NCBI RefSeq assembly: GCF_002723835.1
Contig: NZ_BEWG01000077.1
Span: 1 to 64,000, forward strand
Direction of reading: 5' to 3'
Length of the DNA stretch: 64,000 bases
Source: Mycobacterium sp. shizuoka-1
Lineage (GTDB): Bacteria; Actinomycetota; Actinomycetes; Mycobacteriales; Mycobacteriaceae
The position numbers were made by a program, and so were the translations under genes. The notes beneath the pieces are model-generated. The model had not been told where the DNA came from. It ran no database searches and saw nothing but the letters and a program-made list of their open reading frames with translations. Of the stretch, positions 1 through 8,017 are shown one piece after another (the stretch's first letter is position 1; every line of letters starts with the position of its first letter).

Positions 1-30
1 CCGCACCCGCGAACCCAAACCGCCATCATG

Positions 31-78
31 AGTGTCAGCGATGTCCCAAGACATAAGTGTCAGCGATGTCCCGAGACA
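31..78. repeat. Two direct copies of a 23-bp sequence, period 25 bp
   Basis: Two copies differing at one position lie at 31-53 and 56-78 (starting AGTGTCAGCGATGTCCC). Each copy contains a TGTC...GACA-like internal symmetry. They lie downstream of pspM, whose stop is at 124, in sequence without a convincing gene. The sequence is reminiscent of ends of actinobacterial insertion elements, but nothing to the left is visible, so this is only a possible element end or regulatory repeat. Confidence 0.6.
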
Positions 79-123
79 CCACAGTTCGCCCAGCGACGGA
101 AATCGCGCCGAAGTCACCGGAGA

Positions 124-954
124 CTAGGCCCGGCGGAGCCGGCCGAGCTCGTCGAAGGCCTGCGCCCAGCCGCTGAGCCGGTCGGTGGCGTCGGCCAGCT
201 CGTTGCGATAGCGCTGGGCCGACATCGGCGAGCTGGACAGCGAGCCGGTGTTGGCCGCTGACACCAGTTGCGCTGCGGCGGTGACCATTTCGTTGTACTG
301 CCGGACGCCGTGGCTGAGCTGGGCGGTGAACGCATTGATGGTCGGCGCCAGATACGACCGCGAGTTGGGCGTCTCCATGGCTGCCCGCTCCATCGAGACC
401 ACCTCGTCGGCGGTGGCAGCCATGGTTGCCGCGGTACGGCTGGCCGCGTCGGTGAGTTCGCGAATCTCCTCCGGCGGCAACATGTTCCCCCGGGTCATCA
501 CGCCGAGCAGGGAATGCAGCCCGCGCTCGGAGGCGCCCAGCGCCGACATCGCCGGCCGGGCCGCCGACCCGTGCGGGGGCAGCCTGCGGCCGCTGACCTG
601 ACGCGCCGGGGGCAGCGGCTCGGATCGCAGCCAGCGATACCGCAACAGCAACAGCGTCGCGGGCGCTGCCGCCCCGGCGGCGATCACACCCGTGATGATC
701 AGTCCCCACACCGGCGTGCTCCACGTCGCGAGCAGCCCGGTGACGGCCACCCAGAACACCGTCGCGAAACCGAAGAACAGGCCCAGCCGCAACGACCAGC
801 GCCGCTTACGCAGCAGCCGGGCACGCGGATCGGCCGCCGCATTGAGCTTCTGGGCGGCGACGTCGGCGTACTCGCTGACGGTGTCGATACCGCGCTGCAT
901 GGCCGAACGCCATTGGCGCGATGCGAATCCCGGCTTGTCCGGTGTCACCGCCAT
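124..954 (-). CDS. pspM: PspM-like membrane protein of the mycobacterial phage-shock operon
   Basis: The 276-residue protein has a basic N-terminal region and two adjacent hydrophobic segments at about residues 55-77 and 82-105. A long helical, alanine-rich C-terminal region with charged heptad-like stretches follows. This architecture and its place right after pspA match Rv2743c (PspM), which in M. tuberculosis interacts with PspA at the membrane during envelope stress. The gene starts 14 bp after the pspA stop, so it is very probably the third gene of a clgR-pspA-pspM operon. No pspN (Rv2742c-like) gene follows inside the window; the left edge is only 123 bp away, so its absence cannot be judged. 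Function is inferred from the family. Confidence 0.85.
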   Translation of the reverse strand: MAVTPDKPGFASRQWRSAMQRGIDTVSEYADVAAQKLNAAADPRARLLRKRRWSLRLGLFFGFATVFWVAVTGLLATWSTPVWGLIITGVIAAGAAAPATLLLLRYRWLRSEPLPPARQVSGRRLPPHGSAARPAMSALGASERGLHSLLGVMTRGNMLPPEEIRELTDAASRTAATMAATADEVVSMERAAMETPNSRSYLAPTINAFTAQLSHGVRQYNEMVTAAAQLVSAANTGSLSSSPMSAQRYRNELADATDRLSGWAQAFDELGRLRRA

Positions 955-968
955 CGAATACTCGCCTC

Positions 969-1790
969 CTACTGGCCTAGTGGCTTCTCAGGCTCGGGTG
1001 TGCTGGGCTGGGCGGCCGGGGTGGCCGGCGCGGGAGTGGCCGCAGGCGCGGAGCCGGACGGCAGCGCCTCACCACGCATGGAGGCGCGGATCTGCTCGAG
1101 CCGGGAATGACCGGCCATCTGGACGCTGGCCTGCTGGACCTCCATCATGCGGCCCTGCACCGAGTTCTGGGCCAGCTCGGCCGCACCCATCGCGTTGGCG
1201 TAGCGGCGCTCGATCTTGTCGCGGACCTCGTCGAGGCTCGGGGTGTTGCCGGGGGCGGCGATCTCGCTCATCGACCGCAGCGAGGCGCTGACCTGCTCCT
1301 GCATCTTGGCCTGCTCGAGCTGCGACAGCAGCTTGGTGCGCTCGGCGATCTTCTGCTGCAGCACCATCGCGTTCTGCTCGACGGCCTTCTTGGCCTGACC
1401 GGCGGCCTGCAGCGCCTGGTCGTGCAGGCCCTTGAGGTCCTCCACGCTCTGCTCGGCGGTGACCAGCTGCGCGGCGAACGCCTCGGCGGCGTTGTTGTAT
1501 TCGGTGGCCTTGGCGGCATCACCACTGGCGACGGCCTGATCGGCGAGCGTGAGCGCCTGGCGGACGTTGACCTGTAGTTTCTCGATGTCGGCGAGCTGAC
1601 GGTTCAGCCGCATCTCAAGCTGACGCTGGTTTCCGATCACCTGGGCGGCCTGCTGGGTCAGCGCCTGGTGCTGACGCTGGGCCTCTTCGATCGCCTGCTG
1701 GATCTGCACCTTCGGATCGGCATATTCGTCGACCTTGGAGCTGAAAAGCGCCATCAGGTACTTCCACGCCTTGGTGAACGGATTGGCCAT
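969..1790 (-). CDS. pspA: PspA/IM30 family protein (35 kDa antigen)
   Basis: The 273-residue protein opens with a short amphipathic stretch (MANPFTKAWKYLMALFSS) and continues as almost unbroken coiled coil rich in Q, A and E to about residue 240. A P/A-rich tail follows. That is the PspA/IM30 fold, which binds stored-curvature-stressed membranes from the cytoplasmic face. M. tuberculosis PspA (Rv2744c, 35 kDa antigen) has a similar length. The reading frame is open for 46 more codons upstream, but the internal ATG at 1790 begins the conserved amphipathic helix and has a purine-rich AAGGCAGG upstream. It lies 118 bp after clgR and 14 bp before pspM. Confidence 0.95.
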   Translation of the reverse strand: MANPFTKAWKYLMALFSSKVDEYADPKVQIQQAIEEAQRQHQALTQQAAQVIGNQRQLEMRLNRQLADIEKLQVNVRQALTLADQAVASGDAAKATEYNNAAEAFAAQLVTAEQSVEDLKGLHDQALQAAGQAKKAVEQNAMVLQQKIAERTKLLSQLEQAKMQEQVSASLRSMSEIAAPGNTPSLDEVRDKIERRYANAMGAAELAQNSVQGRMMEVQQASVQMAGHSRLEQIRASMRGEALPSGSAPAATPAPATPAAQPSTPEPEKPLGQ

Positions 1791-1908
1791 CAGTTGCCTG
1801 CCTTCGTATCGAGTGCCGCAGTTAGGTCGTCTCGCCCAATTTATCGGTTCCCGATGCCCAGCCACACCCTTGTCCGCGTGTGGGCCGAGGCCCGCCCCGA
1901 TCGGTGGG

Positions 1909-2244
1909 TCAGGCGACCGCCATCGCAACGGGCTGCGGGATGACGACCTTGGTGGCGACGTCGATCACCCGGTCCTGCGCCGGCACCGAGGTCAGCCGGG
2001 CGAGGCGCTCACGGTCGGCCATTTTCATCCCGGCATCGGACAGCACCCGCGACAGCGGGACATCCAGAGCGGTGCAGATCGCGCTGAGCAGCTCGCTGGA
2101 GGCCTCTTTGCGGCCGCGCTCGACCTCGGAGAGGTAGCCGAGGCTGACACGAGCCGAATCGGACACCTCACGAAGGGTGCGTCCCTGCGAGGTGCGGGCG
2201 TCGCGAAGCACGTCGCCGATCACCTCACGCAGCAGTACCGCCAT
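1909..2244 (-). CDS. clgR: ClgR transcriptional regulator (XRE family)
   Basis: The 111-residue protein has an N-terminal HTH_3 domain (about residues 8-65) with the ClgR signature GRTLREVSDSARVSLGYLSE followed by ERGRKEASSELL. In mycobacteria ClgR activates clp protease genes and the psp operon. The C-terminus ends in VAMAVA, like the hydrophobic tail of M. tuberculosis ClgR, which is a ClpP substrate. I chose the ATG at 2244 rather than one ten codons upstream because it matches the family N-terminus and has a strong GGAGGAGG Shine-Dalgarno sequence. It is first gene of the psp operon and has its own ECF-type promoter upstream. Confidence 0.95.
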   Translation of the reverse strand: MAVLLREVIGDVLRDARTSQGRTLREVSDSARVSLGYLSEVERGRKEASSELLSAICTALDVPLSRVLSDAGMKMADRERLARLTSVPAQDRVIDVATKVVIPQPVAMAVA

Positions 2245-2264
2245 TGGGGTGTCCTCCTCCACGA

Positions 2265-2308
2265 GTTGCAACAACTACTGCAACGCCGAGAGGATCCGTT
2301 TTGGTTCC
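2265..2308 (-). promoter_or_regulatory. ECF sigma-type (SigE/SigH-like) promoter and inverted repeat upstream of clgR
   Basis: On the minus strand a GGAAC -35 element (2308-2304) is followed after 19 bp by GTTG (2284-2281). This fits the mycobacterial SigE/SigH consensus and lies about 38 bp before the clgR ATG. An inverted repeat GTTGCA-N8-TGCAAC (2265-2284) overlaps the -10 and the start region, a good place for autoregulation. Known biology: SigE drives clgR in M. tuberculosis. The exact start site is inferred. Confidence 0.7.
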
Positions 2309-2317
2309 CAGGAAACC

Positions 2318-2806
2318 TCAAGTTCGCTCGACCAGGCCCGACAGCCGGGTGATCGCCGCGCGGACCGCGGCGAACCGGATGTCCCAGCGCGCGCCGTCGA
2401 GGTACAGCTCGGCGACCTCGGTGGGGCCCGGACCGGCCAATCCGAGGTAGACCGTGCCGACCGGGTGCCCGCCGTGCGGTTCCGGACCCGCCACCCCGGT
2501 CAGGCCGACGCCCCAGGTGGCCGCGCAGCGCGCCTTGGCTCCTTCGGCCAGCGCCGCCGCCGTCGGCGCCGCCACCGGCCCGAACTCGTCGAGCAGCGCC
2601 CGCGGGACGCCGGCCAGCGCGATCTTGGTCTCGACGGTGTAGGTGACCAGCCCGCCGCGCAGCACCGCGCTGGCGCCGGGAACCCCGGCCAGGGTGGCGG
2701 CCAGCAGCCCGGCGGTCAGCGATTCCGCGGTGGCCACGGTCTGGCCGCGGGCGGTCAGCAGCGCGATCAGGCCGCGGGCGGCATCATCGACCAGCGGATC
2801 GTTCAC
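2318..2806 (-). CDS. pncC: CinA C-terminal-like nicotinamide-nucleotide amidohydrolase (PncC family)
   Basis: The 162-residue protein is a stand-alone CinA C-terminal domain. Visible signatures are TVATAESLTAGLLAATLAGVPG near residues 23-44, the GGLVTYTVETK block, and GLTGVAGPEPHGGHPVGTVYLGL near residues 100-122. The family deamidates NMN to nicotinate mononucleotide in NAD salvage. The start is a GTG at 2806, and the gene overlaps the end of pgsA3 by 23 bp, so the two are co-transcribed and probably translationally coupled. I recall no gene in this position in M. tuberculosis, where clgR is next to pgsA3. Confidence 0.88.
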   Translation of the reverse strand: MNDPLVDDAARGLIALLTARGQTVATAESLTAGLLAATLAGVPGASAVLRGGLVTYTVETKIALAGVPRALLDEFGPVAAPTAAALAEGAKARCAATWGVGLTGVAGPEPHGGHPVGTVYLGLAGPGPTEVAELYLDGARWDIRFAAVRAAITRLSGLVERT

Positions 2807-3389
2807 GGGAATCCCGGATCGCCGACACCACGTAGTCGAGGCCGGTGAGCACCGTCAGCACGACCGCGGCCCACATGATCACCCAGGCCACGGTCAGCCA
2901 GGGCGCCGGCCAGCTGTGCAGCGGCAGCACGAACAGGCCGATCGCGACCGCCTGGACCAGTGTCTTGAGCTTGCCGCCGCGGCCGGCGGGGATCACCCCG
3001 TGGCGCAGCACCGCGAAGCGCAGCACGGTGATGGCCAGCTCGCGGGTCAGGATCACCACCGTCACCCACCAGGGCAGGTCGCCCAGCATCGACAGCCCGA
3101 TCAGCGCCGCACCGATGAGCATCTTGTCGGCGATCGGGTCGGCGAGCTTGCCGAACTCAGTGACCATCCCGTAGGTCCGGGCCAGCGACCCGTCGAATCG
3201 GTCGGTGATGACCGCGACCGTGAAGATCACGAAAGCGGTTATCCGCGCGGGGGTTTCGTGGCCATCACCGGAAAACAGGAACAGCAGGAAGATCGGGACC
3301 AGGACCAGCCGGATGCCGGTCAGCAGGTTGGCGACGTTGGCCACCCGCACGCGCGGGACCGCCGGACCGGTTTGGGGTTGTCCCGACAC
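2784..3389 (-). CDS. pgsA3: CDP-alcohol phosphatidyltransferase PgsA3 (phosphatidylglycerophosphate synthase-like)
   Basis: The 201-residue integral membrane enzyme carries the CDP-alcohol phosphotransferase signature TDRFDGSLARTYG followed by EFGKLADPIADK, i.e. DxxDGxxAR...GxxxDxxxD. Family members transfer a phosphatidyl group from CDP-diacylglycerol to an alcohol such as glycerol-3-phosphate. At least four hydrophobic segments are visible. The open frame extends far upstream over the divergent argA gene. The GTG at 3389 (SGQPQTGPAVP) is the only sensible start, and it leaves a 54-bp divergent promoter gap to argA. It corresponds to Rv2746c. The substrate of this third PgsA paralogue is less certain than the reaction type. 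Confidence 0.9.
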   Translation of the reverse strand: MSGQPQTGPAVPRVRVANVANLLTGIRLVLVPIFLLFLFSGDGHETPARITAFVIFTVAVITDRFDGSLARTYGMVTEFGKLADPIADKMLIGAALIGLSMLGDLPWWVTVVILTRELAITVLRFAVLRHGVIPAGRGGKLKTLVQAVAIGLFVLPLHSWPAPWLTVAWVIMWAAVVLTVLTGLDYVVSAIRDSRERSAGR

Positions 3390-3443
3390 GGCATCAGAAT
3401 ATCGGTTGGCAGGTCGGGGCCTGACGCCCGATACTCTGCTCCC

Positions 3444-3944
3444 GTGAACCATGATGTCGCCATCCGCCGCGCCCGCACCTCGGATGTCCCCGACATCAAG
3501 CGTCTGGTCGACACCTACGCCGGCCGAATCTTGCTGGAGAAAAACCTGGTCACGCTGTACGAGGCGGTCCAGGAGTTCTGGGTGGCCGAGCTGGCCGGCG
3601 AGGTGGTGGGCTGCGGCGCGCTGCACGTGCTGTGGGCCGATCTCGGCGAGGTGCGCACGGTCGCCGTCGACCCCAAGATCAAGGGGCGGGGCATCGGTCA
3701 CGCGATCGTCGACCAGCTGCTGAAGGTCGCCCGCGAGCTGGAGCTCGAGCGGTTGTTCGTGCTGACCTTCGAGACTGACTTCTTCGCCAGGCACGGCTTC
3801 GCCGAGATCGAGGGCACCCCGGTGACCTCGGAGGTGTACGAGGAGATGTGCCGTTCCTACGACATCGGTGTCGCGGAGTTCCTCGACCTGTCCTATGTGA
3901 AGCCCAACATCCTCGGCAACACCCGGATGCTGCTGTTCCTCTGA
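3444..3944 (+). CDS. argA: Amino-acid N-acetyltransferase (N-acetylglutamate synthase ArgA-like)
   Basis: The 166-residue GNAT protein has the acetyl-CoA binding pattern around VRTVAVDPKIKGRGIGHAIV (about residues 70-90), and LTFETDFFARHGFAEI in the C-terminal half. It matches Rv2747, the short stand-alone GNAT-type N-acetylglutamate synthase that starts arginine biosynthesis in mycobacteria; classical ArgA enzymes also carry a kinase-like domain, which is absent here. The GTG at 3444 was chosen because the frame is open far upstream over pgsA3. The gene is divergent from pgsA3 and followed at once by a hairpin (3952-4005). Confidence 0.93.
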   Translation: MNHDVAIRRARTSDVPDIKRLVDTYAGRILLEKNLVTLYEAVQEFWVAELAGEVVGCGALHVLWADLGEVRTVAVDPKIKGRGIGHAIVDQLLKVARELELERLFVLTFETDFFARHGFAEIEGTPVTSEVYEEMCRSYDIGVAEFLDLSYVKPNILGNTRMLLFL

Positions 3945-3951
3945 TTGCGTT

Positions 3952-4005
3952 GAGTGAGCGCTGACGCCGCGATCGGCCACGCTTTCGCGGCCTGAGCGCT
4001 CACTC
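3952..4005. repeat. Inverted repeat with TGAGCGCTCA-type palindromes, upstream side of the DUF559 gene
   Basis: Arms GAGTGAGCGCT (3952-3962) and AGCGCTCACTC (3995-4005) are perfect 11-bp complements around a 32-nt loop. Each arm includes the self-complementary core TGAGCGCT(C/G)A. It begins 7 bp after the argA stop and ends 1 bp before an ATG of the next gene, so it may terminate argA transcription. The same core occurs twice more after the next gene (4917-4965). Confidence 0.75.
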
Positions 4006-4063
4006 GATGACGGTGTGCATAGCCGACAGCACGAACGCGGGTCGGCTGGCAGCGTTCACCGGC

Positions 4064-4915
4064 ATGACACGGGTGTTCGTGGGCAGCGAGGCGTTGGCGC
4101 AGGGACGGGTCAACCGCTACCAGCTCGCGAACTTCCATCAACGGGTTTTCCCGGACGTCTACGTCCCGTGCGGCGAGCTGACACTGCGCGAGCGCACCGT
4201 GGCCGCCTGGTTATGGTCGGGCAGGCAGGCAATCGTCACCGGCTGCGCGGCCGCGGCGCTGCACGGCGCCCGATGGGTCGATCCGGACACCCCGATCGAG
4301 CTCAACTTCGCCAACAATCGCAGCCCGCACGGGATCGTCACCCGCCGTGAAACCCTGCTGGCTTCCGAACTCACGCACCACGGTGGCCTGCCCGTCACGA
4401 CGGTCGCCCGCACCGCGTTCGACCTGGCCCGCCGCGGTGCCTCCATCCGCCGCCGGATCGCCCACCTTGATGCGCTGGCCAACGCGACCCACTTTCTCAC
4501 CGCCGAGGTGCTCGAGATCGCGCAGGCGCATCCACATGTGCGCGGCGTCCGGCGACTGCGCTCCATCGTGACCGCCGTCGACGCCGGCGCACAGTCACCC
4601 CAGGAGACCTACCTGCGGCTCGACCTGATCGCCGCCGGCTTTCCCCGGCCGCAGACGCAGATCCCGGTCGCGCGACCCAACGGTCGCCGGTACTACCTCG
4701 ACATGGGGTGGCCCGACATCCTGGTGGCCGTCGAGTACGACGGTGAGCATCACCGCACCAGCCGGTCGGCCTATGCCACCGATCTCGAGCGCCACGACTA
4801 CCTGATGTCGCTCGGTTGGATCGTGGTGCGCGTACTGGCCGACCACCGCCGGGCCGACGTGATCAGCCGCGTGCAGCGGGCGTGGGACGCCCGATCACAG
4901 CGCGCCGCAAGTTGA
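4064..4915 (+). CDS. DUF559 nuclease-like protein with N-terminal AbiEi-type region
   Basis: The 283-residue protein (longer if the ATG at 4007 is used) has an N-terminal region resembling AbiEi-type winged-helix modules (ALAQGRVNRYQLANFHQRVF). It is followed by WLWSGRQAIVTGCAAAALHGARW, a typical AbiEi-associated block. The C-terminal domain (about residues 180-275) is DUF559, a restriction-endonuclease-like fold related to Vsr, with YYLDMGWPDILVAVEYDG and a later LGWIVVRVLADH strand. Such proteins are abundant and multicopy in mycobacteria with no settled function. I prefer the ATG at 4064 because MTRVFVGSEAL resembles the usual family start and 4007 leaves no room for a ribosome site after the upstream hairpin. 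Inverted repeats sit on both sides. Nuclease activity is inferred. Confidence 0.85.
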   Translation: MTRVFVGSEALAQGRVNRYQLANFHQRVFPDVYVPCGELTLRERTVAAWLWSGRQAIVTGCAAAALHGARWVDPDTPIELNFANNRSPHGIVTRRETLLASELTHHGGLPVTTVARTAFDLARRGASIRRRIAHLDALANATHFLTAEVLEIAQAHPHVRGVRRLRSIVTAVDAGAQSPQETYLRLDLIAAGFPRPQTQIPVARPNGRRYYLDMGWPDILVAVEYDGEHHRTSRSAYATDLERHDYLMSLGWIVVRVLADHRRADVISRVQRAWDARSQRAAS

Positions 4916-4916
4916 T

Positions 4917-4965
4917 TGAGCGCTCACGTCGCATTCCGGGGCGACATGTCAGACGTGAGCGCTCA
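4917..4965. repeat. Inverted repeat between DUF559 gene and ftsK (probable bidirectional terminator)
   Basis: Arms TGAGCGCTCACGTC (4917-4930) and GACGTGAGCGCTCA (4952-4965) are perfect 14-bp complements around a 21-nt loop. It fills the gap between two convergent genes and its right arm contains the ftsK stop codon. The palindromic core TGAGCGCTCA is shared with the repeat on the other side of the DUF559 gene. Terminator function fits the position; the shared core also suggests repeats linked to the gene. Confidence 0.8.
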
Positions 4966-7476
4966 CTCGGCGTCGTCGTCGTAGTACTCGTCGCTGTCGT
5001 CGTCGCCGCCCCCGCCGCGGATCGCCATCAGGGTCGCGGCGAGTTCGTCGGGCTTGACCAGCACCTCGCGGGCCTTGGAGCCCTCCGAGGGCCCGACGAT
5101 GCTGCGGGTCTCCATCAGGTCCATCAGGCGGCCCGCTTTGGCGAAGCCGACCCGCAGCTTGCGCTGCAGCATCGAGGTGGACCCGAACTGCGAGGACACC
5201 ACGAGCTCGACGGCCTGCAGGAACACGTCCATGTCGTCGCCGATGTCGGGGTCGACGTCGGACTTGTCGCCGGAGGGCTTGGCGGAGGTGACGCCCTCGG
5301 TGTACTCCGGTTCGGCCTGGTCCTTGCAGGCCTGCACGACGGCGTGAATCTCCTCGTCGCTGACGTAGGCGCCCTGCAACCGCTCCGGCTTGGAGGCACC
5401 CATCGGCAGGAACAGGCCGTCGCCCATGCCGATCAGCTTCTCCGCGCCCGGCTGGTCGAGGATGACCCGGCTGTCGGTGAGCGAGGACGTCGCGAAGGAC
5501 AGCCGCGAGGGCACGTTGGTCTTGATCAGGCCGGTGACGACGTCGACGGACGGCCGCTGGGTGGCCAGCACCAGGTGGATGCCGGCCGCGCGGGCCTTCT
5601 GGGTGATCCGCACGATGGCGTCTTCCACGTCACGCGGTGCGGTCATCATCAGGTCGGCGAGCTCGTCGACCACGGCCAGGATCAGCGGGTAGGGCTTGTA
5701 CACCCGCTGGCTGCCCAGCGGCGCGGTGATCTCCCCGGAGCGCACCTTGGCGTTGAAGTCCTTGATGTGGCGCACCCGGGAGGCCTGCATGTCCTGGTAG
5801 CGCTGTTCCATCTCCTCGACCAGCCAGGCCAGCGCCGCGGCCGCCTTCTTGGGCTGGGTGATGATCGGCGTGATCAGGTGCGGGATGCCTTCGTAGGGCG
5901 TGAGTTCCACCATCTTCGGGTCGATGAGGATCATCCGCACCTCATCGGGGGTGGCCCGGGCGAGCAGGGACACCAGCATCGAGTTCACGAAGCTGGACTT
6001 GCCCGAGCCGGTGGAGCCGGCCACCAGCAGGTGCGGCATGTCGGCCAGGTTGGCCGAGACGAAGTGGCCTTCGATGTCCTTGCCCAGGCCGATCACCAGC
6101 GGGCGGTGGTCACCGCGGGTGGACGGCGCGGTGAGAACGTCGGCCAGGCGCACCATTTCGCGGTCGGTGTTGGGCACCTCGATGCCGACGGCGGACTTGC
6201 CGGGGATCGGCGCGAGGATCCGGACACTCTCGGTGGCCACCGCGTAGGCGATATTGCGCTGCAGCGCAGTGATTTTCTCGACCTTGACGCCGGGCCCCAG
6301 CTCCACCTCGTAGCGGGTGACGGTCGGGCCTCGGGTGCAGCCGGTGACGGAGGCGTCGACCTTGAACTGCTGCAGGACGTTCGAAATCGCGTCCGTTATC
6401 TGGTCATTGGCTGCACTGCGCCGCTTCGGCGGGTCACCGGCGACCAGCAGGTCCAGTGACGGCAGGTGGTAGGGGCCTTCGACCACGCGGTCCATGACCT
6501 GGGTCTCCGGGGTCTCCGGCTTGGGGGCGGGCGGCTTCTTGCGTCGCGCCTTGACCGGCTCCGGAGCAGTCGGGGCGTCCTCGTCGAGCGGATAGTTGTC
6601 CAGCGGCGTGCCCACCGGGCCGTTGGCCCCCGGCCAGGCCGGCGCCTCGTCGGTGTAGGACCGCGGATCGTCGTAGTAACCGTCGGAGAAGTCTTCTGGC
6701 GCAGCCTGTTCGACGACGTCCTGCGGCTCGTCCTCGTCGTAATCGTCGTCGTACTCGTCGTCGTAGCGGCGGGTGCTGAACATCGAGTAGAGCGTCTCGG
6801 GCACCTCGCGGATGGTGGTGCCGGTCAGCAGCAGCAGCCCGAACAGGGCGGCGATGATCAGCAACGGGGTGGCGATCCACGGGGACAGGCCGTCGGACAG
6901 CGGTCCCCCGATCGCGAATCCGATGAAGCCGGCGGCGCGTTGGCGGGCGGCTGGATCCTGGGGGGCGCCCGACCACAGGTGCCACAGCCCGAGCACCGGC
7001 AGCGCGACCATCGCGCAGCCGAGGATCAGGCGCGGGCGGGCGTCCGGGTTGGGTTCGGTGCGCATCAGCAGCACGGCGATGACGGCGATGGCGATCGGCA
7101 GCAGCACGACGGCCCCGCCGACCAGCGTGCGCAGCACCGAGTCGATCCACGCGCCCACCGGGCGCGCGGCGTCGAACCAGGAACTGGCCGCGATCACCAC
7201 CGCGACCGCCAGCAGGCCCAGCGCGAGGCCGTCCCGGCGATGTCCCGGCTCGATATCGCCGGCCCGGCCGACCGAACGGGCGGTCGAGCCCGCACCCTTG
7301 GCCAGCATCAGCCAGGTCGCCCGCGCGGCGCGCCCACTGGCTGCTGCTGCGGTGGCGACCGGCGACGCGTTGCGTTTCTTGGCAGGCTTGCGCCGCGGCG
7401 CCGGCTTGGCCGACCGCGACGCACCCTTTGACCTGGTCGTTCGCGCGCTTGAGCGAGCGGCCGTCTTGTTCGCCAT
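4963..7476 (-). CDS. ftsK: DNA translocase FtsK
   Basis: The 837-residue septal DNA pump starts with a basic Ala/Lys/Arg-rich tail (1-70) and has an N-terminal membrane domain with about four hydrophobic spans (83-218). A short acidic D/E/Y-rich linker (238-270) and a Pro-rich segment follow. The motor has Walker A GSTGSGKSS (487-495) and Walker B LILAVVDELADLM (598-610). The C-terminal gamma winged helix (765-808, FGSTSMLQRKLRVGFAKAGR) would recognise FtsK-orienting sequences near dif. An acidic tail DDDSDEYYDDDAE ends the protein. I used the ATG at 7476; the longer frame upstream overlaps the divergent gene. The length is close to Rv2748c. Confidence 0.97.
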   Translation of the reverse strand: MANKTAARSSARTTRSKGASRSAKPAPRRKPAKKRNASPVATAAAASGRAARATWLMLAKGAGSTARSVGRAGDIEPGHRRDGLALGLLAVAVVIAASSWFDAARPVGAWIDSVLRTLVGGAVVLLPIAIAVIAVLLMRTEPNPDARPRLILGCAMVALPVLGLWHLWSGAPQDPAARQRAAGFIGFAIGGPLSDGLSPWIATPLLIIAALFGLLLLTGTTIREVPETLYSMFSTRRYDDEYDDDYDEDEPQDVVEQAAPEDFSDGYYDDPRSYTDEAPAWPGANGPVGTPLDNYPLDEDAPTAPEPVKARRKKPPAPKPETPETQVMDRVVEGPYHLPSLDLLVAGDPPKRRSAANDQITDAISNVLQQFKVDASVTGCTRGPTVTRYEVELGPGVKVEKITALQRNIAYAVATESVRILAPIPGKSAVGIEVPNTDREMVRLADVLTAPSTRGDHRPLVIGLGKDIEGHFVSANLADMPHLLVAGSTGSGKSSFVNSMLVSLLARATPDEVRMILIDPKMVELTPYEGIPHLITPIITQPKKAAAALAWLVEEMEQRYQDMQASRVRHIKDFNAKVRSGEITAPLGSQRVYKPYPLILAVVDELADLMMTAPRDVEDAIVRITQKARAAGIHLVLATQRPSVDVVTGLIKTNVPSRLSFATSSLTDSRVILDQPGAEKLIGMGDGLFLPMGASKPERLQGAYVSDEEIHAVVQACKDQAEPEYTEGVTSAKPSGDKSDVDPDIGDDMDVFLQAVELVVSSQFGSTSMLQRKLRVGFAKAGRLMDLMETRSIVGPSEGSKAREVLVKPDELAATLMAIRGGGGDDDSDEYYDDDAE

Positions 7477-7669
7477 GCGGGTCAGCCTAGTCCCAATCGC
7501 CCCAACTGCACCACCCACAACACCCGTTACACGGCGCGTCGTTGCCAGACTGCGACCAAGCCAGAAAATCGGCTCCCGCCGCTGACCGGGACCCCATCGT
7601 GCGGCGATATGAAGCAGGGCTAACGTAAGCGCCGTCACACCCGGTCCCGAAGAGCTGAGGAGCTCGCCC

Positions 7670-7984
7670 ATGCCCGTCGTCGTCGTTGCCAGCTTCACCG
7701 TCAAGCCCGAATCCGTCGACGCCGTACGCGAGGCCTGCAAGAAGGCGGTCGCGGCGGTCCACGAAGAGCCCGGTTGCGACCTGTACGCCGTGCACGAGGC
7801 CGACAAGACGTTCGTGTTCGTCGAGCAGTGGGCCGACGCCGACGCGCTTGCGGCGCACAGCACCGCGCCCGGCGTGACCACGCTGTTCGCCGAGATCGGC
7901 GAGCATCTAGACGGCGCTCCGGACATCAAGATGCTCACCCCCATCCCGGCCGGGGACCCCACCAAGGGCCAGGTGCGTCCCTGA
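7670..7984 (+). CDS. Antibiotic biosynthesis monooxygenase (ABM) fold protein
   Basis: The 104-residue protein has the dimeric alpha-beta barrel pattern of the ABM family: VVVVASFTVKPESVDAVREA at the start, EEPGCDLYAVHE in the middle and FVFVEQWADADALAAHSTAP. It corresponds to Rv2749. Members include quinol monooxygenases and many proteins without assigned substrate, so a specific reaction cannot be given. A GAGGAG Shine-Dalgarno sequence supports the ATG at 7670. It is divergent from ftsK and lies 33 bp before the mycofactocin-type SDR, so the two probably form an operon. Confidence 0.85.
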   Translation: MPVVVVASFTVKPESVDAVREACKKAVAAVHEEPGCDLYAVHEADKTFVFVEQWADADALAAHSTAPGVTTLFAEIGEHLDGAPDIKMLTPIPAGDPTKGQVRP

Positions 7985-8017
7985 CGAGCGCTCGCGCGAG
8001 GAAACGAGGACACAGCC

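Noticed and set aside
2643..3443. Long N-terminal extension of the argA frame
   Set aside because: It runs antisense through pncC and pgsA3 and has shadow-type composition; the GNAT domain starts at 3444.
7984..8000. CGAGCGCTCG palindrome between the ABM and SDR genes as another DUF559-linked repeat
   Set aside because: It differs from TGAGCGCTCA at both ends, occurs singly and is not beside a DUF559 gene.
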